64,000 nucleotides of DNA, taken from the NCBI RefSeq assembly GCF_032118995.1, contig NC_092668.1, positions 5,497,501 to 5,561,500 of the forward strand. Reading direction: 5' to 3'. Below the pieces are notes generated by a model. The model did not search any database, was not told the DNA's origin, and saw nothing but the letters and a program-made list of their open reading frames with translations. Each line of letters opens with the position of its first letter. The first letter of the stretch is position 1. This document shows, piece after piece, positions 43,246-53,590 of the stretch. The position numbers were made by a program, and so were the translations under genes. The stretch comes from Asterias amurensis. Its lineage: Eukaryota > Echinodermata > Asteroidea > Forcipulatida > Asteriidae.

Positions 43246-44497
43246 CTCTGGCAATGTACACGACTTCAAGAAGTGCGACCTGAGTGAAACCTTTACAACC
43301 ATTCTACAATTCGAATTGAGAACTTCCATTTGTTTATGTTTTTTAACTTCTTCACGAGCTGGGGAGGTTCTGCACGAACTTGAAGTTTTAATTGATGATT
43401 CGCGCCACGAAGTGACCTCTGTCAACACCAGCTTTCTAACATTAACTTTTAAAAATAATCATCACTTGTAAAGGTTGGATATAGAAAGATATGCAGTGAT
43501 AAAACGAAGCAGGTATTTTTGATGCATGGACACAACTTCACTTAGTAGAGACGGCACACGGTGATTTGGAACACATCAGATATAAGGGTGTATATTTCAT
43601 AATCACTCGTCAAAATTTGGTATCTTCAATGTAAATTATAACGCCATAGCAAATGAATGAAACTGTGCTTCTTAGAATTACACCCAAAAGAACAACATCG
43701 TCCAAAAATAAAGCAGACAACTCGTGAACAGTTCTTGTATTACAATATTGAGGTTTAGATTGTCATTCCTGGTCATCAGGACGTGTGAGAAACATTTTGA
43801 TGAACTATAATTGGCGCCAAATTGAAACCACTTTCAAAAGTAACCTATATAGAATTATCCAACAACGAACATTAAGCATGAACTTGCACATACAAGTCAT
43901 ACAGGTAGCACTAAAAGGTATCCTTTGTTAAAAAAAATTGTCTTTATTCTTAATCTTGAATGAGAAATAAGTCAACGTTTCCGCGATGTATGCAGTATTT
44001 TTGTGTCCATAAACTTTAATCTTCACTCGTTTCTCAACTCGCAAAATAACAAAAGAAGAGTAGAAGATTATTTCATGAGTCACAGAAGGTATCGTGAGTT
44101 ACGGCTATCCTCCCTACAGCTAACATTAATTTCTGGTTTCTCCTCGACTATTGTCGGCGTCTTTGTTTGTGTGTGGGGGAGGGGGGGCTGATTTGAAACG
44201 CCCCCTGAGTGATTTAAAAACGCATACAATAGCGCGCTTTATTAAATGAAAGATCACAATGCTGCATGGTCCTCAGGCCGATAAGAAGCGTTCTACCAAA
44301 ATACCATAACTGGATTTAAACTGCTCCATTGGGAACTACATTGTTTTATAATCTGGTGAGATTGAAGTTTCTTTATGAACTTTTAGTATTTTTCTAATCT
44401 GGTGAGATAGGAGTTTCTTTTACTGTATGACGATTGTCGGGGAGACGTTACAATATAGGACCGAGCCGTTTCAGAATAGAGTTTAGTCTGTGACTGC
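43246..44497. other. Upstream region of the receptor gene
   Basis: About 1.25 kb without TTAA elements. I cannot place a promoter. An in-frame TAG at 44477-44479 closes the receptor frame upstream. Confidence 0.4.
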
Positions 44498-45484
44498 ATG
44501 CTGAGCGTCATGGCCGAGGCGTACGTTCGTGCTTTCCAGACGATCGTTGGCTTGCTTGGTATCTTCGGGAACAGCCTCGTCTGCGTTGTGATATGGCGCG
44601 TTCGGATCATGCACACCCTGACTAATGTCTTCATCTTCAACCAAGCTGTGGTCGACTTCTTCTCGTCTCTCATGTTGATACTCACCATTAATGTGCCGGT
44701 CCCTGAGAAAGTACCTGAAGGTGTTGCCGGCCTCTTGATGTGCTACCTATGGGTGACTCGTGTCTTCTTATGGTCGTCATTCTTTACGTCCACGACGAGC
44801 TTGGTGTCGCTGACCATCGAGAGGTACGTTGCGATTGTGTTCCCGTTCAAGTATCAAGTGTTCTTCGGTCGCCGTGTTGCTGCGGGTCTCATCACCGCGA
44901 CATGGGTGTACGGGTTCCTCTCGTCGGGGTTCAACCTGGTGTGGGTGGAATACGTCGAGAAGGACGGCATCTGCAAGTCGTATGTCTTACCCGAGCCACC
45001 GGTGGTCAGCGCTTTCTTACTCTTGCAACTGAACTTCATGGTCCCCGCAACTGTCATGTTCATCGCGTACAGCCATATCTCAGTCACCCTGAAACGTACG
45101 GCCAAACGCGCAGCACCCACTACAGGGGCTTCGTCGAGCTCAACGGACGCAACGACGATAGATGGGTCTCTCCTGCGCGCGAGACGCAACACCTTCAAGA
45201 CGCTCTTCATTGTCTTCGTGGTGTACATGATTTGCTGGGCCCCAAACACCATCATATTCAGCCTGTTTCTACTGGGGGTTGAGATAGATCTTGAAGGGGC
45301 TCTTTACATCATCTCAGTATTTCTGGTTGTTTGTAATTCGTGCGCGAATCCTATTATATATGCGTTGAAATATAGACAGTTCAGGAAGGGTTTGAATAAA
45401 CTGCTGGGCCGAAACAACCGGGTTGACATTGATGGGGACGTCACTACTGTGTCTGGCCGTACCGGGCAAAGAGAACGAACTTGA
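44498..45484 (+). CDS. Orphan rhodopsin-family G-protein-coupled receptor
   Basis: A 328-residue intron-free seven-helix receptor for the plasma membrane. GN in helix 1 (24-25), D53 in helix 2, C82 before helix 3, ERY at 108-110 (the DRY motif), W136 in helix 4, C159 in loop 2 (likely disulfide to C82), P183 and Y191 in helix 5, CWAP at 246-249 in helix 6 and NPIIY at 284-288 in helix 7 are all present. Basic helix-8 sequence and a short tail follow. The third inner loop (about 196-233) has a serine/threonine-rich stretch. The outer N-terminus is only about 12 residues with no glycosylation site. The second ATG (44510, GTCATGG) has better initiation context than the first; an in-frame TAG lies 19 bases above the first. 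All core motifs needed for signalling are intact, and a small-molecule or peptide ligand cannot be told apart. Such receptors are greatly expanded in echinoderms. Confidence 0.92.
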   Translation: MLSVMAEAYVRAFQTIVGLLGIFGNSLVCVVIWRVRIMHTLTNVFIFNQAVVDFFSSLMLILTINVPVPEKVPEGVAGLLMCYLWVTRVFLWSSFFTSTTSLVSLTIERYVAIVFPFKYQVFFGRRVAAGLITATWVYGFLSSGFNLVWVEYVEKDGICKSYVLPEPPVVSAFLLLQLNFMVPATVMFIAYSHISVTLKRTAKRAAPTTGASSSSTDATTIDGSLLRARRNTFKTLFIVFVVYMICWAPNTIIFSLFLLGVEIDLEGALYIISVFLVVCNSCANPIIYALKYRQFRKGLNKLLGRNNRVDIDGDVTTVSGRTGQRERT

Positions 45485-45809
45485 AAATGTAATAGATGTT
45501 TATTTTTTGCATCGGGGATAAAGCCTAATGTAGTTTGTTTATAACCTTTATACCCGACATGTGTATCACTTTCTTGGAGTAATTTGAGTGAAAACCACTC
45601 GTTTTGTCCGCCATACCACTCTTGTCAAAGACCCATTTTATGGCGGACAACATGTTTTGGAGTGAAAGACATGTACTTCCACCTCGATTTAGAGAAGTTC
45701 GTTCCAATTTCACTTAAAAAGATTGACACCGATTAACTTTCAATCTCGAAAGAGCGAAACTAACACCACTCAGAGAGAAGAGGGAAAGTTTCACTCTTTT
45801 ACATTAAGA
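45485..45809. other. Receptor 3' flank
   Basis: It holds TTGTCCGCCAT and ATGGCGGACAA as an inverted pair (45606, 45642). No clear AATAAA close to the stop was found. Confidence 0.35.
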
Positions 45810-45930
45810 GAGCAAGCAATCCGTACTTTCCCGAGTTCCGAAAAAAAACCTTAGGCAAACCACACGGTTGGGATTTGAACCCACGACCTTTTCATTCAAA
45901 CTGCCTTTAGCTACCAGGCTATGCTCGATG
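45810..45930 (-). mobile_element. SINE B, minus-strand copy
   Basis: On the minus strand, ATAGCCTGGTAGCTAAAGGC (A-box-like), GGTCGTGGGTTCAAATCCCA (B box) and AACTCGGGAAAGTACGGA occur in order. It lies head-to-head with the copy at 45931. Confidence 0.6.
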
Positions 45931-46040
45931 TTTGTCTAGTGGGACATGTCTGGGGTTCGAATACCACCCGAGTGATTTGCCTGTGGGTTTGGTTTTTCAC
46001 AGAACTCGGGAAAGTACGGAGTATTGTACAAAACAAAATC
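45931..46040 (+). mobile_element. SINE B, plus-strand copy
   Basis: GGGGTTCGAATACCACCCG, TTGCCTGTGGGTTTGG, TTTTCACAGAACTCGGGAAA and GTACGGAGTA follow SINE B order. The A-box part is short. Confidence 0.6.
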
Positions 46041-46284
46041 ACGGAACTTGAAATTGTTCTGTTTATCTACTAATATTAGATTGTCTTTGTTTATTCGAAA
46101 TGTAGTTGAAAAGACCAAGTCTGATCAGTATATTACGGTGTGTTTTATTTCTCATCTATTGCTTATATTTTGTGTTGACAAATTCACTCATGGGAATCAA
46201 AAATCATTTTAAAAAAATGGGGAAGCTAAATTGTTTGTTATGAATTAATATGATAAAGAGACAAACATTTTGATGATGTCTTAA

Positions 46285-46740
46285 ACACATGTTTTTTCTT
46301 CATTTTAAATTCCATAAAGCTCTAGAAACACTTAGATGTTAATTAAGTGATCAATAGTAATGTAATATTAAAGGCATTGAACACCTTTGGTAATTGTCAA
46401 AAAACCTATACTCGCACATGGTATATCCCAATGTATGCATACAATAAGAAATCTGTGAAATTGTTGACAAATTGGTCATCGCCGTTGCAAGCGAAAAACA
46501 CTCTTATTGCACAATTTGTGTATATACAGATGCCTAATAAAAGGCTTCAGGCCTGAAGTCTTTAATGTTTTATACTACCAACAGCTCTCCATTGCTCGTG
46601 GTTCCCAAGCACTTTTTATGCAAACAATTTTTTTGAGTAGTTGCCATAGTGTTTTTCAATACATGTTTTTCTTTATCCAAATTTCATGAAGTTCTATAAA
46701 CACTACAAATGTTAATTCAGTTAATAATTATTGTAACTAA
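46285..46740. repeat. About 80-bp direct repeat flanking a TTAA element
   Basis: 46285-46371 and 46657-46740 align over ACACATGTTTTTTCTT/ATACATGTTTTTCTTT, TCCATAAAGCTCTAGAAACAC/TTCATGAAGTTCTATAAACAC and ATGTTAATT. The family I element at 46368-46653 lies between. Confidence 0.7.
46368..46653 (-). mobile_element. TTAA element, family I-like, right end lost
   Basis: It starts TTAAAGGCATTGAACACC, keeps GTTGCAAG and AGGCTTCAGGCCTGAAGTC, and stops at TTGCCATAGTGT without the final CCTTTAA. Confidence 0.65.
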
Positions 46741-47034
46741 CGGCGGACCGTAAATCATTACCTCTAGATAAGTGTAAAGGATTTTGTTTTCTATCTGAGT
46801 CATGTCAGAAACTAGTTCTGTGTCAGTGAAGAAAGGCAGAGCTACGTTTTTATTCTGTCTCATTGTTTGGTAAGTTTGTGAGATAAATTATTGTTGTAAA
46901 ACAAAACAAAATTGTATTTTACAAGATTTTATTTATTATGCAAATAAATAAGCAGCTGTTGCAACTGCTTACCAACCAAAATTACGCATGATATAAATGC
47001 AGACATTGGTTGGTACCCGGACAATGGCAGATGC

Positions 47035-47110
47035 GAAAAGTAGCTGGTGGCATGATACTTCACCGAGGCAACGAAGGCGATTGCCTCCATGCCCCCTGCT
47101 CATCAGCCTT
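47035..47110. mobile_element. CAGGGCTG-element fragment
   Basis: GATACTTCACCGAGGCAACG and ATTGCCTCCATGCCCCC match the left arm of the 26698 element. Confidence 0.5.
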
Positions 47111-47362
47111 TTGGAAAAATGGTGGACACTTTTGGTGGCACTGTTTTGCGTTTGGTGGATATGATTAGATTTACCCAAACATAACACTAACAGTGTCCGC
47201 CATACCTCAAAATGGCTTATTGGCTCGTTGGTGCCACCGAACCGAAATGCTCACAGTAGAAATTTACACTTTCCTTGTAGAATGCCCTTGACTCGACCCC
47301 ACCAGAGGCTTTCTCGGAGAAATACTCTGCTATAGGGTCTTAATTTTATTATGTAACACTAC

Positions 47363-47470
47363 TATCAATTACGCACTTTAAATATACGCACAATAATTAT
47401 TTATTGTTAAACTATCAATAACGCACTAAAACTATTTCGTTTTAAACTATCAATTACGCACTGTATTTAT
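47363..47470. repeat. Irregular tandem repeat of CTATCAATTACGCACT
   Basis: Three copies start at 47363, 47412 and 47447 with AT-rich spacers of different length. Confidence 0.6.
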
Positions 47471-48096
47471 TTAATAAAATAAATAAAAAAACATTGCACA
47501 CATTGGTAATGCAGTTTGGCCTATTTCACGGAGGAAATTAATAAAACGCTTACTGAACGCCTAACGGGAAATTAACTTTTCTCATCAAAATTCAGATAGA
47601 AATATTAAAACAGCTACTTGAGCGTAATGTTTTTAAACGGAAATGCTATTTTAACTTATTTATAATGCGTTTGTTCACCAATTAAATGTAATTTAATACA
47701 TATGTTTTTAATATGTGTTGATATGTGTAAACTTCCGAATTTGTTTCCGTAATTATCGATTAAAAAATCAGGCCCCAACCTCAAGGTTTTGAAAAAAACT
47801 AAAAACACTTCTGCCGTTGACGTCATCTCTGGGAGTTTGCTTTGTTATACCTCCACGCTGTAACAAAGCGGCTTTACAAATCGGAGCTCCTAACTATGAC
47901 GTTTTGAGAGTGATTACGTAACGGAGCTTTACGCGAATCTATCAGAAAAAGCGCTGGATAAGAGTATTCGAAACGACTGGGTTTTGTTTATTAAAATCTA
48001 TTTGTAGTCATATGAATCGATTTTCTTATTGATTGAAAACAATTTAAATGAAATTTAGCAAAGTTCACGATTTGACATTTTTCGTTCAAGCAGGTT
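47471..48096. other. Unassigned
   Basis: No gene or repeat family was recognised. Confidence 0.4.
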
Positions 48097-48200
48097 TAAA
48101 GGGATGTTTTCTACTATCATTTCATTAGACAGTGTAAGTTTTATGTAAATCAGTGATCTTGGACGGGTTTTTTCTTACAAGTTCTGTCAATTACCTTTAA
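48097..48200 (+). mobile_element. TTAA element, short family V derivative
   Basis: It starts TTAAAGGGATGTTTTC and ends ATTACCTTTAA after 104 bp. CTACTATCATTTCATTAGAC and GTGTAAGTTTTATGTAAATC match the right part of family V. Confidence 0.55.
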
Positions 48201-48214
48201 GCAGAATGTTATGC

Positions 48215-48587
48215 TTAAAGCCATTGGACCCTTTCGGTAAACAGTGTTGCCCAAGGCCCACACTTTGTGTACCACAACTTATATATCAAATAACAAAACT
48301 GTGAAAATTTAGGCTCAATCGGTCATCGGAGTCGGGAGAAAACAACGGAAAAACCCACCCTTGTTTCCGCGCGTTTCGCCGTGTCATGACGTGTGTTTAA
48401 AATAAATCCATAATTCTCGTTAACGAGAATTTATATTGTTTTGCTGTTTTCTCAAAAAGTAAAGCATTTCATGGAATAAAATTTCAAGAAAAGTCTTTCA
48501 CCATTGCCTTCTGTAAACCCTGTAAGTTATTTGTAAATCTGTGAACTTTTATTTTTTTTCTGAACCGAAAGGGTCCAATGGCTTTAA
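48215..48587 (+). mobile_element. TTAA element, family II, full length
   Basis: It starts TTAAAGCCATTGGACCC and ends GGGTCCAATGGCTTTAA; the palindrome is ATTCTCGTTAACGAGAAT. It is 15 bp after the short family V derivative. Confidence 0.85.
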
Positions 48588-49850
48588 CATCTTTCTGCTA
48601 AGCAATAATAAGCTGGATACAGTCACGCATCTAAGACTGAAACTTGTTCTTCATTGTCTGCTCTCTCCTCTGGTTTCAGTGGCTTAGTAGACTCGGAGAG
48701 TCCCTGGCTTCAAAATCCAGAACAAATAAAATGCATAAAATGCAACAAAACGAAAAGACTGTCTTGTGCAGTCCAATAAAGATCTGTATTTGTACAATAT
48801 TCGGCAACCTATTTTTTTCCAGTGGGTTGGGTGTTTTTGTGCTGTGGGGTGGGTTTCAGGGGACATTTCTTGTGGCAGGACGGCTTTGTAGAGGTGCTGG
48901 TCATTTGTTCCTCCTCGCCACTCACTGGCTTGGTATTTTGTTAGCTATTTCGATTCTTTATTTTTTTTTCGTATCGATTTGTATTTCTATATTTTTATGC
49001 CAGTGTAAAGTCTAATGAAACTAAAACTAAACTAAAACCTATATTCGTGCCATTCACCAACCAAAAGAAAAATCCACCATCAGTTCTCGGGAAAACTAGT
49101 CTTCAAACGGAATTAAACAATGCTGAACAAAGAAAGTTATAGCCCCAAAAAATTCTTCAGGATTTTTTTTTTGACCTATAAAGGAAACGATATATAAAAT
49201 TATTAAAGGGGTTCTAACGATTTGTGCACGCCTTTTACATTAGCTTCTGAAATTGCCCCATATTGGTTTGCTCCTAATTCATTTAAGTGTTACCATGTGC
49301 GGTTTGGGGGTTTTTTAATCAGTTTTAGAACCACTTTGATTTAATATATTGTAGGCCGGGGCGACTACGACACGCAACTAATTTTTAATTTACAAGATGC
49401 ATTGTGAAAACAATATTTAGCGCAGGAATAATATATAAGTTTTCTCAGTCAATTTGGGCAATTTAATGGGAAGCCAATTTTAACCACCAAACCATTCTAT
49501 TTCGCGCGAAATTTAATGCTGCTTAACGTGGTCATTCAATTTCTGTTGCGTCAATCGATTTAACATCCAACTTTAACATTCAACAAAACAGTATTTAGAT
49601 TCGCTGGAGCTTTTCCAGTCCAACCAGATTGTTAAATTGAATGTTATGCTAAGTTGAACACATTGTTAATGGAATTCGAATGTTGGTTTTCTTTCATTTT
49701 CACGAATAAAATGTCACTTGAGTTGAATGGATTAGCAGTTATTTTAATATTTTTCGGATTATGAATCAGGAAATGCTGTCTCTTTTCCTTGAAACAAAAT
49801 ATTTCTAGATAAATTCTTGTCAACGAAAAGTTCTCAAGAACTCTTTTTGT
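48588..49850. other. Unassigned; possible LINE tail near 49050
   Basis: AACTAAAACTAAACTAAAACC at 49020-49040 could be a simple-repeat LINE tail. The hydrophobic frame at 48644-49015 lacks known motifs. Confidence 0.3.
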
Positions 49851-50218
49851 TTAAAGGCACAGGGACACTATTAGTAATTACTTAAAATAATTGTTAGGAA
49901 AAAACTTACTTGTTAACGATTCAGAGCTGTTGATAAGTATAAAACATCATGAAAACAGCTCTACTTCTGAATAAACGAAGTTTTCGAGAAAAAGGTAATT
50001 TTCCCCATCGTTTTCGAGACGTCAAAATCTTTAGAGGTCGCGAAGTCAAGCATCTTCGTATGACAAGGGTGTTTTTTTCTTTCATAGTTATCTCGCAACT
50101 TCGACGACCAATTGAGTTCGAATTTTCACAGGGTTTGTTGTTTTGTGCTTGTATGTGGAAATACACCAAGAGAGAAGACTGGCTTTCACAATAACCAATT
50201 AGTGTCCAGTTTCTTTAA
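49851..50218 (+). mobile_element. TTAA element, family I, diverged
   Basis: It starts TTAAAGGCACAGGGACACTA and ends TTAGTGTCCAGTTTCTTTAA. The central palindrome is largely lost. Confidence 0.7.
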
Positions 50219-50237
50219 AGAATAATATACAAGTATA

Positions 50238-50325
50238 TATAGACCTCTGATGAAGGTCCGGTTTGGATCGAAAGCTAAGGCCATCTACCCTATACTCATT
50301 ATAAATATTGACTGTATAGACCTCT
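50238..50325 (+). mobile_element. Hammerhead-like core between 11-bp direct repeats
   Basis: CTGATGA (50247-50253) is followed by a stem GGTCC/GGATC and GAAA (50270-50273), the conserved order of a hammerhead ribozyme core. TATAGACCTCT flanks it at 50238-50248 and 50315-50325. Stems I and III are not convincing, so activity is doubtful. Hammerhead cores are known in Penelope-like retroelements. Confidence 0.35.
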
Positions 50326-50386
50326 TTTTTTAGGTTTTTTTTTTTTTTTTTTTTCCAACTTTGAGGTCATGTCCAATAATTAACTT

Positions 50387-50615
50387 CTTTCAGTTTTTCT
50401 AAAAAGAAAATAAAATCAAAGAGATTGTCAAATTATCAGAATGCGCTCAATCAAACAGTACACAATTATTATAATAATCAGGCGAAGTAATATCCTGTAT
50501 AGGATGATGAAATTTTAATAATTGTGTACTGACGGTTCGGTTGAGCGCACTCTGAATAATTTGAAACTCTCTTTGTAATTATTTTTTTTAATTTTCTTCT
50601 TAGAAAAACAACTCA
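50387..50615. mobile_element. Foldback element, AT-rich, about 90-bp arms
   Basis: CAGTTTTTCTAAAAAGAAAAT, AAAGAGATTGTCAAATTAT, ATGCGCTCAA and ACACAATTATT on the left are matched inverted on the right. The loop contains GTAATATCCTGTATAGGATG. Confidence 0.65.
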
Positions 50616-50869
50616 GAAAGCAGTTCATTATTGTCAAGAATAAAAGTACAAGCGCAATGAACGTTGCAAAAGTAATTTGATAAGCCATGCTGTGTTTTAA
50701 GTTCAATCAAAAGTTGAATCGCTCAAACAAATGCGGAAATGAATTTAAAATCATTTCTTCTTCATTGAAGATGGTGTGAACTGTAAGTCGTTCTGTAAAC
50801 AACCCATGACTCCAGGAAGTGGCACTTTCAAAAAATTATTTTGTACATATTTATCGTCAATATTATTTG

Positions 50870-51336
50870 GTTTGGGAATTTGAGCTCAACTGGTTGTCGA
50901 AGTTGCGGGATAATAATAAAAGAAAAATCACCGTTGTCAGTTGTCACACGAAAGTGTGTGCTTTCAGATGCTTGATTTCGATACCTCAAAATCTAATTCT
51001 GGGGTCTCGAAATCAAAATCGTGGAAAATTACTTCTTTCTCGAAAACTACGTTACTTCAGAGGGAGCCGTTTCTCACAATGTTTTATACTATCTACTAGA
51101 TGCACGGTTTCAGTGACAGGGCTTTGATCATGTTTTTCCATGCCTTTGGCTTGCATATCTAATAGCTCATATGCTCTGCCTGTAGACAACAGTTTCTGCA
51201 GTGTTAGTTCAGATTCACGCAAGGCATGGCGTCTCAGCTTGGATGAGGCAATATATCTCCCCATTACTCGTTACCAAGTGAGGTTTTATGCGAATAGTTA
51301 TTTTGAGTAGTTATAAATAGTGTCCACTGCCTTTAA
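50870..51336 (-). mobile_element. TTAA element, family I, with gag insertion
   Basis: It holds GATTTCGATACCTCAAAATC/GGGGTCTCGAAATC, AGAGGGAGCCGTTTCTCACAA and ends AGTGTCCACTGCCTTTAA. The left terminus is lost. An unrelated coding fragment interrupts it at 51093-51253. Confidence 0.7.
51093..51253 (-). pseudogene. Ty3/gypsy gag fragment inside a TTAA element
   Basis: The minus strand encodes an unbroken segment including KLRRHALRESELTLQKLL and GRAYELLDMQAKGMEK. This pattern, LRRxALRExxLTLxxLL followed by GRxxExxxxQAxGxE, is the helical gag region before the zinc knuckle of metazoan Ty3/gypsy-like retrotransposons. About 54 residues remain with no knuckle or protease. It replaces only about six bases of the host element (ACTATC then CTCCCCATTAC). 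Confidence 0.6.
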
Positions 51337-51440
51337 GCAGACATTACAGCTCAATAATTACCCACTTAGCAAAAATGAGGATACCAGTCCATGCAGTCAC
51401 AACTTGTATACTTTTTTATGTGACTTGGTATTTTTGCTGG

Positions 51441-51612
51441 TAACCTTATTCTGGTTAGCATAAATTTGTTTTGCTTAGCTTATTTTTGTGCTTATAAGCG
51501 GCTCTATGAAATTTTTCCTTGTGGTCGATTTCACAAAGAGTTAGGACTAGCCGTAGGAGATATTCCAAACTTAAGGCTAGCCCTAAGTTAGGATGAGTAA
51601 CTCGTCCTAACT
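51441..51612 (-). mobile_element. GGGCCCAATTT-type and GATTTCACAAAG-type repeat ends
   Basis: GCTTATAAGCGGCTCTATGAAA matches the first family in reverse. GATTTCACAAAGAGTTAGGA, GGCTAGCCCTAAGTTAGGA and TAACTCGTCCTAACTCGAGA match the second, as at 13265. Confidence 0.45.
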
Positions 51613-51702
51613 CGAGAGCAGACCTCGAGTCTCAGCCACGGCGGCGATGTCACTCTCCATCACATTGCGTTGGTTTGGGCGGCTCTATTTTCACTGCCTC
51701 AT

Positions 51703-52036
51703 GGACTTGACTCGAGTCCCACTCCCGTGCCAATCTCAGAAAACTATTGTTTTGTGATGCTCTGCATTCCCCAACCTGTTCCGCACAATAGCTACACTGA
51801 CGGCGGCTGATATGCTTGGGGGACCTTTCGCACTAGAACGGGACTTGAATCAAGTCTACTCACAGCCTGGTCCCGATCCCACTATAAAGACTTGATTCAA
51901 AGCTCCCGTTCCCGTGCGTGAGGTCCCTAAGCATACCCGCAGTCAATGTATAGCTATTTAGTGGTCCAGAAACAGGTTGGGGGATGCAGAGCAGTTTTCT
52001 AGCGATGGCACGGGATTGGGACTTGAGTCAAGTCTA
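51703..52036. mobile_element. Foldback element with about 160-bp arms
   Basis: GGACTTGACTCGAGTCCCA, CTCTGCATTCCCCAACCTG and GACTTGAATCAAGTCTA on the left pair with GACTTGATTCAAAGC, CAGGTTGGGGGATGCAGAG and GGGACTTGAGTCAAGTC on the right. No coding frame. Confidence 0.7.
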
Positions 52037-52193
52037 CGATCCCCCATGACGGATATATAGAATGATGATGATGAAGAGATGCACCTTTTTAATTTACGAT
52101 AATTTTATGGAATCCTTTGCACGAAAGACAATAATTCGTTTAGCTGACACTGGTTGCCAATGCACGGCACGCACGAAGATCAAAGTGACCCAC

Positions 52194-52345
52194 TTAAAGG
52201 ACACGTTGCCTTGGACCGGTCGAGTTGGTATTTTGTTTGTTAAATGCATATTGGAAAGATGTTTTAAAAGTAGAATACAATGATCCACACAAATATAACT
52301 CGAAATTTCGTTGTTTTCCTTTTACTCGTTGTGTATAATAAAAGG
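52194..52345. mobile_element. TTAA element, family III, truncated
   Basis: It starts TTAAAGGACACGTTGCC and keeps GTAGAATACAATGATCCACA. It is lost after TTTCCTTTTAC. Confidence 0.65.
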
Positions 52346-52636
52346 TTTCAGCTGATTTATGGTGTATATGACCTATTAGTTTGTGCATAGAGTAAGTTTT
52401 GTGTTATACCTGTTGTTATAGTATAGCCTACATGGCCTAATCAAATTGTTCGTCAGAATAGTGTTAGTTAGAAATAACACTAAAAATTCTACCAACAAAA
52501 TTAAATTGATGTTATTTTAACACAGTTTTAACACAATTATATTAATGTTATTATAACGCCCTATGCATTGTAATTCTTTCAGGACTTGTAATTCCATTAT
52601 GTCACAACACCCTGGTGTAAATTTTAAAACCCTGCA
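52346..52636. other. Unassigned, rich in TAACAC words
   Basis: TAACACTA, TTTTAACACAG and TTTTAACACAATT cluster at 52470-52545. No gene was recognised. Confidence 0.35.
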
Positions 52637-52761
52637 GCCGATTTCACGAAACTTTACGCAACTGCGTAAGTCCACTTGCGCAACGTTTATGGCGCAACTT
52701 ACGCCATAAACGTTGCGCAAAATGGACTTTACGCAGTTGCGTAAAGTTTCGTGAAATCGGC
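52637..52761. mobile_element. Near-perfect 125-bp hairpin element
   Basis: The arms GCCGATTTCACGAAACTTTA, CGCAACTGCGTAA and GCGCAACGTTTATGGCG pair over about 59 bp with only small differences and a loop of about 7 bp. The open frame 52517-53017 runs through it by chance. Confidence 0.85.
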
Positions 52762-53045
52762 TCCATGTCTTTGCAGAGTAGGTTTCCCACTTCAGTGTCT
52801 GACGAAAAACTGGTAGTGGAGATGCTGCTGTTTTGGGGTGTTTTTTCTGAAGCGTAAAAGATCTCTGTCCAAAAGCAAACATCTGATTTTGACTCTGTTG
52901 TCTTGAAAATAATAACAAGGAAGATCGATTGGGTGCATTAACGAAGTCGCCAAATACACGTCGAGAATTCATTTGTCCACATAATGTTGACCTGATCAAC
53001 GGCTTTGTAGTTGTCATTCAAAAGGTTTTCATATTATTAGTTTTA
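52762..53045. other. Unassigned
   Basis: No gene or repeat was recognised. Confidence 0.35.
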
Positions 53046-53316
53046 AAGGCACTGGACACCTTTGGGAATTGTCAAAGACCAGTATCTTCACTTAATGATA
53101 TACCCCGACATTTTGGGGGGCTCAATTGGTCATCGAAGTTGCCTTATAAAAGGCTTTCAGCTGAAGTATTTTATTATATGAGTGAGAATTTATCTCTTAT
53201 TCAAACACTGCGCGACTTCAGGGAGCCGTTTCTCACAATTTTTCATATACTATCGACAGCTCTCCGTCGCTCAATACCAAGTACTATGTTTTCATGCTAA
53301 CAATCCCTGCCTTTAA
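53046..53316 (-). mobile_element. TTAA element, family I, deleted copy
   Basis: It starts TTAAAGGCACTGGACACC and ends AACAATCCCTGCCTTTAA, with GGGAGCCGTTTCTCACAA inside. About 270 bp. Confidence 0.65.
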
Positions 53317-53590
53317 GCTTCTAAAAAGACCTCGAGCGATGATCTCAAGGGGAGATTGTTGACCTGTGTAGATTGACTGAGAAGTTTCGTAGAATTCCTT
53401 GTCTAACCCGTACAAACACGAAGTTACATCATTAAGTTCCAATAGTGTTGCTAAGGTGTTTCGAGTGTTAGCAAATGGTGGGTTCCGTATAAGGAGGCAC
53501 ATGTACCGAACATTGTGGCGTTGCTATTGGTCTCTACACGATTCAATTATGAAAGGCAAAGTATAGCTTTATTCCGATTGTTTATACAAA
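53317..53590. other. Unassigned
   Basis: No gene or repeat was recognised. Confidence 0.35.

Noticed and set aside
43246..44497. Upstream coding exon of the receptor
   Set aside because: An in-frame TAG lies 19 bases before the first ATG and no acceptor close to the start keeps a longer frame.
44740..45282. 180-residue frame overlapping the receptor
   Set aside because: An alternative-frame shadow of the GC-rich receptor coding region.
48644..49015. Hydrophobic 123-residue frame
   Set aside because: Hydrophobicity comes from T-rich DNA; no family motif, and the end looks like a LINE tail.
52517..53017. 166-residue minus-strand frame
   Set aside because: It runs through the 125-bp hairpin element and shows no domain.
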